A DNA stretch of 64,000 nucleotides from Bacteroidota bacterium. GTDB taxonomy: Bacteria; Bacteroidota; Bacteroidia; Chitinophagales; Chitinophagaceae. The notes below the pieces were generated by a model. The model did not search any database. It saw only the letters and a list, made by a program, of their open reading frames with translations, and was not told where the DNA came from. Positions 44,674 to 51,600 of the stretch are shown piece by piece (position 1 is the stretch's first letter; every line of letters begins with the position of its first letter). The DNA is taken from positions 1-64,000 of the forward strand of contig JAGWRO010000037.1 in NCBI GenBank assembly GCA_028876495.1, given 5' to 3'. The position numbers were made by a program, and so were the translations under genes.

Positions 44674-45513
44674 ATGAAACGACTTGGTTTTTTTTTTATT
44701 TCTTCATTTTTCCTCTTTTCGTGTAACAGTTCAAAGCATCTTATTTTACCTGGAAGAAGCAAGGCTGCTATTACCGGAGATGAATTTTATAAAAGTGTTT
44801 TTGCGGTGAGCCGTGTTGAAAGAGAAGCTTCTGCAAAAAATGAAATCCTGCAGGGAAATATTCCTGCATTTTTAAGAAAAATGGTAAAAATTAAAACATC
44901 CATCACAACAAACGGAGGCAAAGTTATTCACGCCTATTATTTTGTACTTCCAGATTATTTGTCCATTGGTTCCAGTAAAGATTTTTCAAGAATTCCGCTT
45001 ACGCCTATGACTGCGCAACCAATTGCCGACAGCCTGCATTGTTTTTTACCAACAAGGAAGATGGTTAATGATATTTATAATGCTGCAAAAGTAAAATTAG
45101 AACCCGTTCCCATGTATGCTTTCCGCGATAGCGCAGTTACCATGTATCAACATAATCTTATAATTGAAGGTCAAAGAAAATTACGAAAAGGTTTAATTGC
45201 AGGAATAAAAAAGGATGTGGTAATAACTGGCATGCTTACACGCAGTTCAAAACCAAACAGGGTGGCAATTTATGGCTGGCAAAAATCAGATGGCAAACCA
45301 ATTCAACCTTTATACACAGGCCATGTAAACTGGTATGTTGACTACAGCCATGGAATAAGATTGATTTATAGAACTATTTATGTAAACAAAAAACCGATGG
45401 ATTATATAGCTGTTTTGAAAGATCCTGTTTTAAAAAGACTTTTATGTGATGAGGAATATTGCGATTGTTACAGGTATGAAACAACTGATACCGGAAATAA
45501 AAATGTTCATTAA
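44674..45513 (+). CDS. Conserved hypothetical lipoprotein
   Basis: A 279-aa lipoprotein, starting at the ATG at 44674 (MKRLGFFFISSFFLFSCNSS). The longer frame from 44569 runs through the divergent sucC start region and is not credible. It is conserved-looking (ITGDEFYKSVFAVSRVEREAS, VNWYVDYSHGIRLIYRTIYVN), including a cysteine-rich tail (CDEEYCDCYRYE). I cannot assign a family or function. Its last four bases overlap the end of the convergent histidine kinase gene. Confidence 0.75.
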   Translation: MKRLGFFFISSFFLFSCNSSKHLILPGRSKAAITGDEFYKSVFAVSRVEREASAKNEILQGNIPAFLRKMVKIKTSITTNGGKVIHAYYFVLPDYLSIGSSKDFSRIPLTPMTAQPIADSLHCFLPTRKMVNDIYNAAKVKLEPVPMYAFRDSAVTMYQHNLIIEGQRKLRKGLIAGIKKDVVITGMLTRSSKPNRVAIYGWQKSDGKPIQPLYTGHVNWYVDYSHGIRLIYRTIYVNKKPMDYIAVLKDPVLKRLLCDEEYCDCYRYETTDTGNKNVH

Positions 45514-46850
45514 AATTGCAACGTAAAAGCCGTTCCTTCGCCGGGAACAGAATGCACATTAATATTGCCTTTATGAAGCATCATAATTTGCTTGCATAAA
45601 CTTAATCCTATCCCGCTTCCTGTTTTTTTGGTGCTGAAAAAAGGAATAAAAATATTTTCCAAAACATCTTTGGGAATGCCACTGCCGTTATCTGCAACTT
45701 TTATAAAAACTTTATTGTTGTTGTTTAATGCTGCTGATAAAACGATCATTGCACCATCCTTATCTTTTAGAGCCTCTTTTGCGTTTATCACCAAATTGAT
45801 CAATACCTGTTCAATAAGGCTTGGATCTACTTCTACTGCCAGGTTTGGATCTTTCAACACAATATCCATCTCAATATTTTTTTGCTCAAGCGTGGGCTCC
45901 ATCAATTGATACAGATTTTCAAAAAGGTCACGTACATAAACTTTTTTCAAATTTGGTTTGGTGATCTTATTGAAATTCCGATAGGTTTCAGCAAATTTTA
46001 ATAACCCTTCACTGCGCCTTTTAATGGTTTCTATCCCAATTTCAAGGTCGTGAACGGCACCATTACTGTCGTCAAGATGAGCGATTGAATTTTGAAGACG
46101 GTTTTTTAAGGTATCCGACAATGAAGAGATTGGTGCAACAGAATTCATGATCTCATGAGTCATTACGCTCAGCAGTTTCTGCCAGGCTTTCGATTCAGTT
46201 TCTTCTAATGCTTCATTAATATTTTGGAAAGCGATCAGCATAAATTTTTCTCCTTCAGTCTGAAAAGCCGTTCCGGAAAGTAAAATTTTAAAAGACCTGT
46301 TGTCAAGATGAACAATCGCAATTTTACTTTCAGCAGGCTTTAATGAAATTACTTCATCATACAATTCTTTGTCCCTGTTCTGTAATGAATGGATGGTTTT
46401 TAAATAAGGAAGATTCAACATTTTTTTAAGTGATTCATTCATCCAGATTATCTCCCCGGTTTCCACATTGAACGACATTATTCCTGTATCTACCAATTCC
46501 AATATTTTCTGTAAATACTGAAAGGAAGTTTCCTTTTCTTTCGAAATTTCTTTGAAAGTGTTGGTGATCTGGTTAAATCCTTCCCGCAAAGAACGTAACT
46601 CAAGAGGTGCTTTCTTTACACTAAAATGCCTTGAAAAGTCACGATAACGGATGGATTCAACAAATTGTTCCAGTTCCTTTTGCCCTTTAAAGTGGTATCG
46701 GTAAAACTCAATTAATTGATAAAGGATAACGGGTGTCAGCAAAACCAGATAATTATAATTTTTGCTGACCAATAAATAAGAGGCAACTGTCAATGCTACA
46801 AACAACAGCAGTATCCTTATAAATATTTTAAACTCAATTCGCTTGAACAT
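45510..46850 (-). CDS. NtrB-type sensor histidine kinase
   Basis: A 446-aa membrane kinase. Two adjacent transmembrane segments (about 8-24 and 29-48) leave almost no periplasmic domain, so it probably senses a signal in the membrane or cytoplasm. A PAS-like region (about 105-215) is followed by the phosphoacceptor His in SVMTHEIMNSVAPISSLS. The ATPase domain has LINLVINAKEAL, DNGSGIPKDV and FFSTKKTGSGIGLSLCKQIM. It lies 35 bp after the NtrC-like gene on the same strand. It is the natural partner of that regulator and the likely control point of the transporter locus across the divergent promoter region. Confidence 0.93.
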   Translation of the reverse strand: MFKRIEFKIFIRILLLFVALTVASYLLVSKNYNYLVLLTPVILYQLIEFYRYHFKGQKELEQFVESIRYRDFSRHFSVKKAPLELRSLREGFNQITNTFKEISKEKETSFQYLQKILELVDTGIMSFNVETGEIIWMNESLKKMLNLPYLKTIHSLQNRDKELYDEVISLKPAESKIAIVHLDNRSFKILLSGTAFQTEGEKFMLIAFQNINEALEETESKAWQKLLSVMTHEIMNSVAPISSLSDTLKNRLQNSIAHLDDSNGAVHDLEIGIETIKRRSEGLLKFAETYRNFNKITKPNLKKVYVRDLFENLYQLMEPTLEQKNIEMDIVLKDPNLAVEVDPSLIEQVLINLVINAKEALKDKDGAMIVLSAALNNNNKVFIKVADNGSGIPKDVLENIFIPFFSTKKTGSGIGLSLCKQIMMLHKGNINVHSVPGEGTAFTLQF

Positions 46851-46885
46851 GTTGTTGGATTTTTTTGCCCAAAAAGCCGCTATTT

Positions 46886-48241
46886 TTATATATCATATTT
46901 GCTAAGCCTTCTGTACAAAGCAGTTCTTGTAAGTCCCAGTTCCCTGGCGGCTTTGCTGATGTTTCCATTATGCTTCTCAATTACCTTCAAAATCGTATTT
47001 TTTTCAACTGCGTTTAAATTCAAATCTTTGGGCTCTTCTTCTTTTTGAGGAACAGATTCAATAGGAGAAAAAAGAAGATCATCGGCAGAAAGTGTTTCGC
47101 CTTCCGACATAATCATTGCTCTTTCCATAGTATATTGAAGTTCGCGCACATTGCCCGGAAAATGGTATTGTTTCAGTTTTACGATCGCTTTTGCATCAAA
47201 TTCCAACTGCGGTTTCAGATATTTTTTTGCGTACATATTGGCAAAATGTTTCGCAAGCAATATTATATCTTCTCCCCTGTTTCGTAAAGGAGGAACCATT
47301 ATCTCAACGGTGTTAATGCGATAAATCAAATCTTTTCTGAAGCGGTTTTCATTTGCCAACTCGGTGAGAGGCAGGTTGGTAGCACAAATCAGTCGAATAT
47401 CAATGTTCACAGGAATGTTGCTTCCCAGCCGGGTAACTTGCCTGTTTTGCAAAACACTTAATAATTTTGATTGTTGTTGTAAAGTGATATTACCAATTTC
47501 ATCCAAAAATAAAGTGCCGCCATTAGCCGCTTCAAAACGCCCTTCCCTGTCTTCTGCAGCACCAGTAAAGGCTCCTTTTTTATGACCGAATAATTCGCTC
47601 TCAAAAAGTGATTCAGTCAATGCGCCTACATCCACTTTTATAAAAGGTTTTTTAGCCCGAAGCGAATTTTGATGTATCGCTTTTGCAATCAGATCTTTTC
47701 CTGTTCCGTTTTCTCCAAGCACAAGAATGTTTGCATCGGTTGGGGCTATTTTTTCAATTTTAAAAAAGATATCTTTCATCGCTTCCGAATTACCAAGCAG
47801 TTCTTTTCCAATAACAGAAGAATCGCTGGTTATTCGTTCATCAGCCGGCTTTCCTTTGGCTTTCAAAGTTTTTTTGATGCAGTCAATTAATTTTTCATTG
47901 TGCCATGGCTTTACCATAAAATCGGCTGCGCTTTCTTTTAAAGAACGAACCGCCAGGTCAATATCGCCGTAGGCGGTAATCATTATTACATCTGCATTTG
48001 AGCCAAATTCACGAATCTTTTTCAACCAGAAAAGCCCTTCATTTCCGGTATTGATTGAGCTGTTAAAATTCATATCAAGTAAAATGAGATCAACCGGATA
48101 TTTTGCCAAAAGAATCCTGATGTTTTCAGGATTCTTTTCGGTAATTACTTCTTTTACTTCTGTCTTTAACAACAACTTTACTGCTGTTAAAACATCAGTA
48201 TCATCATCTATAATCAATATCGTCGCATTTTTTACATTCAT
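46886..48241 (-). CDS. NtrC-family sigma-54-dependent response regulator
   Basis: A 451-aa activator. The receiver (1-125) has D13/D14 and phosphoacceptor D56 (LILLDMNF), with a short insertion after it (NSSINTGNEG). The AAA+ domain (about 145-375) carries Walker A LGENGTGKD, the sigma-54-contacting loop GAFTGA and Walker B GTLFLDEIGN. A Fis-type helix-turn-helix ends the protein (NISKAARELGLTRTALYRRL). The intact GAFTGA loop means it should activate sigma-54 promoters. Two matching promoter modules with tandem 22-bp sites lie in the facing region (48429-48527) and before the adaptor gene (49080-49177). Confidence 0.95.
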   Translation of the reverse strand: MNVKNATILIIDDDTDVLTAVKLLLKTEVKEVITEKNPENIRILLAKYPVDLILLDMNFNSSINTGNEGLFWLKKIREFGSNADVIMITAYGDIDLAVRSLKESAADFMVKPWHNEKLIDCIKKTLKAKGKPADERITSDSSVIGKELLGNSEAMKDIFFKIEKIAPTDANILVLGENGTGKDLIAKAIHQNSLRAKKPFIKVDVGALTESLFESELFGHKKGAFTGAAEDREGRFEAANGGTLFLDEIGNITLQQQSKLLSVLQNRQVTRLGSNIPVNIDIRLICATNLPLTELANENRFRKDLIYRINTVEIMVPPLRNRGEDIILLAKHFANMYAKKYLKPQLEFDAKAIVKLKQYHFPGNVRELQYTMERAMIMSEGETLSADDLLFSPIESVPQKEEEPKDLNLNAVEKNTILKVIEKHNGNISKAARELGLTRTALYRRLSKYDI

Positions 48242-48286
48242 GATACCATCATCTTTTTATGAGAAAATCTTAAACAGAAATCTTCA

Positions 48287-48304
48287 CTATTTGTTTGTTT
48301 ACTG
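48287..48304 (+). repeat. Recurrent intergenic motif, copy e
   Basis: CTATTTGTTTGTTTACTG, about 45 bp upstream of the NtrC-like start (opposite strand). Confidence 0.5.
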
Positions 48305-48428
48305 TAACCGGGTTATTCGATTTATACGTCAAATAAAAATTAATAACGACCAGTTAGCATTTGCAAGATTAGCAATTTAAAAATATTTTCTCACGAAATG
48401 GTTTAAATATTTTCAAAAGTGTGGCTCA

Positions 48429-48472
48429 CTGTTTCAAAAGCGGATAACGACTGTATCGTAAGCGTACACTGC
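48429..48472 (+). promoter_or_regulatory. Tandem 22-bp upstream sites, module A
   Basis: Two direct repeats of a CTGTWTC..AA.CG..AAC pattern, at 48429-48450 and 48451-48472. The second starts 70 bp before the -24-like element and lies about 95 bp before the inferred transcription start, the usual range for sigma-54 activator sites. Confidence 0.6.
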
Positions 48473-48496
48473 CTTTCAAACTCAATTTTAAATACT

Positions 48497-48540
48497 ACTG
48501 AAAAACAATTAGTTATGTTTTGGCACGCGTTTGACAATTA
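48497..48540 (+). promoter_or_regulatory. Sigma-54-like promoter, module A
   Basis: ACTGAAAAACAAT at 48497-48509, then TGGCACG at 48521-48527 followed by TTTGAC. The -24 half is perfect (TGGCACG). The -12 half (TTGAC) deviates from TTGC. The first 62-aa gene starts at 48639. Confidence 0.55.
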
Positions 48541-48638
48541 CATAAACAGAAAACAAAAGTGGTTTTCAAAATAATGTAACAAAAAATATTTGAGAACCGT
48601 ATTAAAAAAATAAATACAAACTTTTAAAAATTAAAATC

Positions 48639-48827
48639 ATGAAACTTCAATCAAACAATTTGTTGGAAAATCTAACAAGACAGGAATTAAAATTACTTAC
48701 TACAGAAGTAAAAGAAACCGTTAACAAAAATTTTAAAAAAGAAAGAAAAAGAGTTTTTAGTGCAGCAGATTTCTGGAACATCCAACGCCAAAGAAAAAAT
48801 CTTTACACAAAAAGATTTGCTTTTTAA
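48639..48827 (+). CDS. 62-aa basic protein, paralogue 1
   Basis: A 62-aa protein (MKLQSNNLLENLTRQELKLL...) with a helical N-terminus, a Lys-rich middle (NKNFKKERKRVFSAADFWN) and a basic end (RQRKNLYTKRFAF). It has no signal or membrane segment and no known family that I can name. Its closest relative is the next gene, which matches it at most positions over its full length. The sigma-54-like module A lies ~100 bp upstream, so it is expected to be induced with the transporter operon. Confidence 0.75.
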   Translation: MKLQSNNLLENLTRQELKLLTTEVKETVNKNFKKERKRVFSAADFWNIQRQRKNLYTKRFAF

Positions 48828-48861
48828 AAACTCAATTTATAAACCATTAAAAATTTTAGCC

Positions 48862-49050
48862 ATGAAACTCGAATCAAATAATCTGCTGAAAAATCTTACC
48901 GTAAGTGAATTAAAATTTCTTACAGCAGAAGTAAAAGAAACAGTAGCCAAAGAATTTAAAAAAGAAAGAAAAAGGATTTTTGGCATTGCTGATTTATGGA
49001 ACATTCAACGTCGTAGAAAAAATATTTTGATAAAGAGAATGATATTCTAA
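48862..49050 (+). CDS. 62-aa basic protein, paralogue 2
   Basis: A 62-aa protein (MKLESNNLLKNLTVSELKFL...) aligned end to end with paralogue 1, sharing SNNLL.NLT..ELK.LT.EVKETV and FKKERKR.F. I take the ATG at 48862, not the longer frame from 48760, because the paralogue alignment starts there. The intervening 34 bp holds no promoter-like signal, so both are probably co-transcribed. The conservation after duplication argues for a real function, perhaps a small regulator or chaperone for the adjacent transporter. Confidence 0.75.
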   Translation: MKLESNNLLKNLTVSELKFLTAEVKETVAKEFKKERKRIFGIADLWNIQRRRKNILIKRMIF

Positions 49051-49079
49051 AAGTGCGTGGCTTTTTTGAAGTAAAACCC

Positions 49080-49123
49080 TTGTATCAAAAATGAACGACA
49101 ACTGTATCAAAAACGAACACTAC
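49080..49123 (+). promoter_or_regulatory. Tandem 22-bp upstream sites, module B
   Basis: TTGTATCAAAAATGAACGAC... (49080-49101) and CTGTATCAAAAACGAACAC... (49102-49123) form a clear 22-bp direct repeat. The second site starts 69 bp before the -24-like element, versus 70 bp in module A. Confidence 0.65.
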
Positions 49124-49146
49124 CCGAAAATTTACTTTTCTAACTT

Positions 49147-49190
49147 ACTGAAAAACAATAACATAAATAATGGCATACCGTTTATGTTAT
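49147..49190 (+). promoter_or_regulatory. Sigma-54-like promoter, module B
   Basis: ACTGAAAAACAAT at 49147-49159 and TGGCATA at 49171-49177, at the same 24-bp offset as in module A. A CGTTT follows (49179-49183), also as in module A. The -12 half is weak. The HlyD-type gene starts at 49255. Confidence 0.5.
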
Positions 49191-49254
49191 TTATTAAATA
49201 AAAAAAATTAAAACCGAACTATAGGTTTTTTCTCATCGGCAATAAAAAAAAATT

Positions 49255-50511
49255 ATGGACAGAGTTATTGAAAAAAAGAAATGGTCAAGAAAAAGGATCC
49301 TTACGATCGCCGGAATAGTTGCTGTGGTCGCTTTGATAGCTGCAAGTTACTATTACACTTCAGGAAAACGCAAACTTAATGTTGATACTGACAGGATTAC
49401 AATAAGTGAAGTTAAGAATGGAACCTTCCAGGAATTTATTCCGGTAAATGGTGTGGTGCTTCCGCTTACTACTATTTACTTAGATGCGGTAGAGGGCGGC
49501 CGGGTTGAAGAAAGATACGTGGATGATGGAACGATGATGAAAAAAGGCCAGCCAATATTAAGATTGTCAAACACAGATTTACAACTTGGACTTGTAACCC
49601 AAAAAACAAATGTGTATAATTTGCTCACCCAGATGCAGATTTCAAAAAATGCTGCTGAACAAAATACGGTGAGTAAACTTAACCAGATGACCGACGTGGA
49701 AAGTGCTTTGAAAGAAGCGGAACGTGTATATAACTTAGATAAATATTTATACGACAAAAAGGCAATCGGCTCCCAGGAATACCAGAAAGCAAAAAACGAT
49801 TATAATTACTATTTGCAAAAACAAAAACTTTCTGAACAAATTTTAAAACAGGATTCTGTGTCTACGGATCAACAGTTGAAACAGGCCAGGCAATTGTTTG
49901 AAGGTTCACAGGATGCGTTGAATGTAATGCAGCAAAAAGTTGGTGACCTTATCGTTCGCGCTCCAATTGATGGCCAGCTTACTTCACTTGATGCTGAAGT
50001 AGGCCAAACAAAAAATAAAGGAGACCAACTTGGTCAAATTGATGTGCTTAGTGGTTTTAAAGTTCGTGTAGATATTGACGAGCACTATATCTCCAGAATA
50101 TTCATCGGGTTGAAAGGCAACTTCGATTTTAATAATAAAACCTACAACCTTGAAATTAAGAAAGTATATACACAGGTTACCAACGGCCGCTTCCAGGTAG
50201 ACATGGAATTTGTGGGTGATGCTCCTGAAGGAATTCGCAGAGGGCAAACTTTACAGATCAGGTTGGCATTAAGTGACGAAACAAAGGCTTTACTCTTGCC
50301 CAAAGGTGGTTTTTATCAGCAAACCGGTGGTAACTGGATCTTTAAAGTAAGCAGCGACGGCAAAACTGCCTACAAAACAGATATTCAACTTGGCCGTCAA
50401 AACCCGGATTACTATGAAGTATTGCAAGGTTTAAAACCCGGCGATAAAGTAATCACCAGCAGCTACGACAATTACGGCGACATGCAGGAGTTGGTATTGA
50501 AGAATCCGTAG
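49255..50511 (+). CDS. HlyD/MFP-family periplasmic adaptor protein
   Basis: A 418-aa adaptor of the membrane-fusion protein family. A single N-terminal anchor lies at about residues 14-32 (KRILTIAGIVAVVALIAAS). The lipoyl/barrel-sandwich hybrid (VRAPIDGQLTSLDAEVGQ and a GGRVEERYVDDGTMMKKGQPIL half) flanks a coiled-coil hairpin (about 120-210, including ALKEAERVYNLDKYLYDKK). A beta-barrel follows (about 260-340). It bridges inner-membrane and outer-membrane parts of a tripartite efflux system. The ATPase gene, with a small gene between, follows on the same strand. No TolC-type outer-membrane gene is present in the window. Confidence 0.93.
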   Translation: MDRVIEKKKWSRKRILTIAGIVAVVALIAASYYYTSGKRKLNVDTDRITISEVKNGTFQEFIPVNGVVLPLTTIYLDAVEGGRVEERYVDDGTMMKKGQPILRLSNTDLQLGLVTQKTNVYNLLTQMQISKNAAEQNTVSKLNQMTDVESALKEAERVYNLDKYLYDKKAIGSQEYQKAKNDYNYYLQKQKLSEQILKQDSVSTDQQLKQARQLFEGSQDALNVMQQKVGDLIVRAPIDGQLTSLDAEVGQTKNKGDQLGQIDVLSGFKVRVDIDEHYISRIFIGLKGNFDFNNKTYNLEIKKVYTQVTNGRFQVDMEFVGDAPEGIRRGQTLQIRLALSDETKALLLPKGGFYQQTGGNWIFKVSSDGKTAYKTDIQLGRQNPDYYEVLQGLKPGDKVITSSYDNYGDMQELVLKNP

Positions 50512-50553
50512 CTATAAAATTGAAATAAAAACAGAATCTATAAATCGATAATT

Positions 50554-50751
50554 ATGAAAATAATATTTCAAAAAAGATTCTTCGTCATTTTCCTGTTGTG
50601 CCTGTATTTTATTTTAGTAAAGTGCAACGTAAAAGCTAAATCAGTTTGTGAAAATGAAAAACAAAGCATCCAGACAGAAAAAAATGTAAATCCCGTGGAA
50701 AAAGCTTCTTCTGATGTATTTCCATCGAGGGATCTGATCATAAAAATTTAA
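50554..50751 (+). CDS. Small membrane or exported protein in the efflux operon
   Basis: A 65-aa protein with a hydrophobic N-terminus (FFVIFLLCLYFILVKC) and a polar, Lys/Glu-rich remainder (EKQSIQTEKNVNPVEKAS). The Cys after the hydrophobic core lacks a good lipobox because Lys precedes it. It is probably a signal-anchored small protein. No family is known to me. It sits between the adaptor and ATPase genes, with short gaps on both sides. Confidence 0.55.
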   Translation: MKIIFQKRFFVIFLLCLYFILVKCNVKAKSVCENEKQSIQTEKNVNPVEKASSDVFPSRDLIIKI

Positions 50752-50784
50752 AAGAAAATTAACTTAAAAATTAAACCAAGAATA

Positions 50785-51462
50785 ATGATAAAAATTACAG
50801 ACCTCGAAAAAATCTACCGCACTGAAGAAGTAGAAACCGTTGCTTTGAATAAGCTTTCATTTGCTGTAAGAGATGGTGAATTTGTTGCCGTGATGGGCCC
50901 GTCAGGATGTGGAAAATCAACCTTATTAAACATCCTGGGGTTATTGGATGATCCGGACAGTGGAAGTTTTTTATTCAATGACATTGAAGTGGCTCATTTT
51001 AATGAGAGAAAAAGAGCTGATTTACGCAAACGCAATATTGGCTTTGTTTTCCAGAGTTTTAATCTTATTGATGAACTAACTGTTTTTGAAAACGTGGAGT
51101 TGCCGCTGATCTATCTTGGCGTTAAAGCCGATGAAAGAAAAAAACGGGTTGAGGAAGTACTGGAAAAAGTGCAGATCATGCACAGGAGAAACCATTATCC
51201 GCAACAATTATCAGGCGGACAACAACAACGTGTGGCAGTTGCCCGGGCAGTAGTGAATAAACCAAAACTGATCCTGGCGGATGAGCCTACCGGAAACCTC
51301 GATTCATCTAATGGTAATGAAGTGATGCAATTGCTAATGGAACTGAATGAACAGGGAACCACCATTATTATGGTTACGCACAGTGAGCATGATGCAAGCT
51401 ACAGTCACCGCATTATACGCATGCTTGACGGACAAACAGTTACTGAAAATATTTTGGTGTAA
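50785..51462 (+). CDS. MacB/LolD-type ABC transporter ATPase
   Basis: A 225-aa ATP-binding subunit: Walker A GPSGCGKST, Q-loop FVFQSFNL, signature LSGGQQQR, Walker B LILADEPTGNLDS and H-loop VTHSEH. The family powers mechanotransmission-type exporters rather than classical substrate pumps. It is the only ATPase seen among one adaptor and five permeases, and it lies immediately before the first permease. This implies that it serves several or all of them. Confidence 0.95.
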   Translation: MIKITDLEKIYRTEEVETVALNKLSFAVRDGEFVAVMGPSGCGKSTLLNILGLLDDPDSGSFLFNDIEVAHFNERKRADLRKRNIGFVFQSFNLIDELTVFENVELPLIYLGVKADERKKRVEEVLEKVQIMHRRNHYPQQLSGGQQQRVAVARAVVNKPKLILADEPTGNLDSSNGNEVMQLLMELNEQGTTIIMVTHSEHDASYSHRIIRMLDGQTVTENILV

Positions 51463-51520
51463 TAATGTGCTGATAAGCCAATCATCTGATATGCTAAAGA
51501 AAATAATAAAAAATTGAGCA

Positions 51521-51536
51521 GATTGTTTGTTTACTG
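51521..51536 (+). repeat. Recurrent intergenic motif, copy f
   Basis: GATTGTTTGTTTACTG, 64 bp before the first permease start, followed by TAACGGTAA near 51553. Confidence 0.55.
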
Positions 51537-51600
51537 TTGAAACAGTAATAATAACGGTAAGGATGAAACGAAATTGACAACAACGAAGTAAGAAAAAACC

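Larger units (their letters stand above)
48242..48638. other. Divergent regulatory region
   Basis: About 400 bp between the NtrC-like gene and the first 62-aa gene. It contains motif copy e and regulatory module A. Nothing in it looks coding. Confidence 0.6.

Noticed and set aside
48760-48861. Longer N-terminus for the second 62-aa protein
   Set aside because: The extension overlaps the first paralogue's frame and is absent from the alignable protein.
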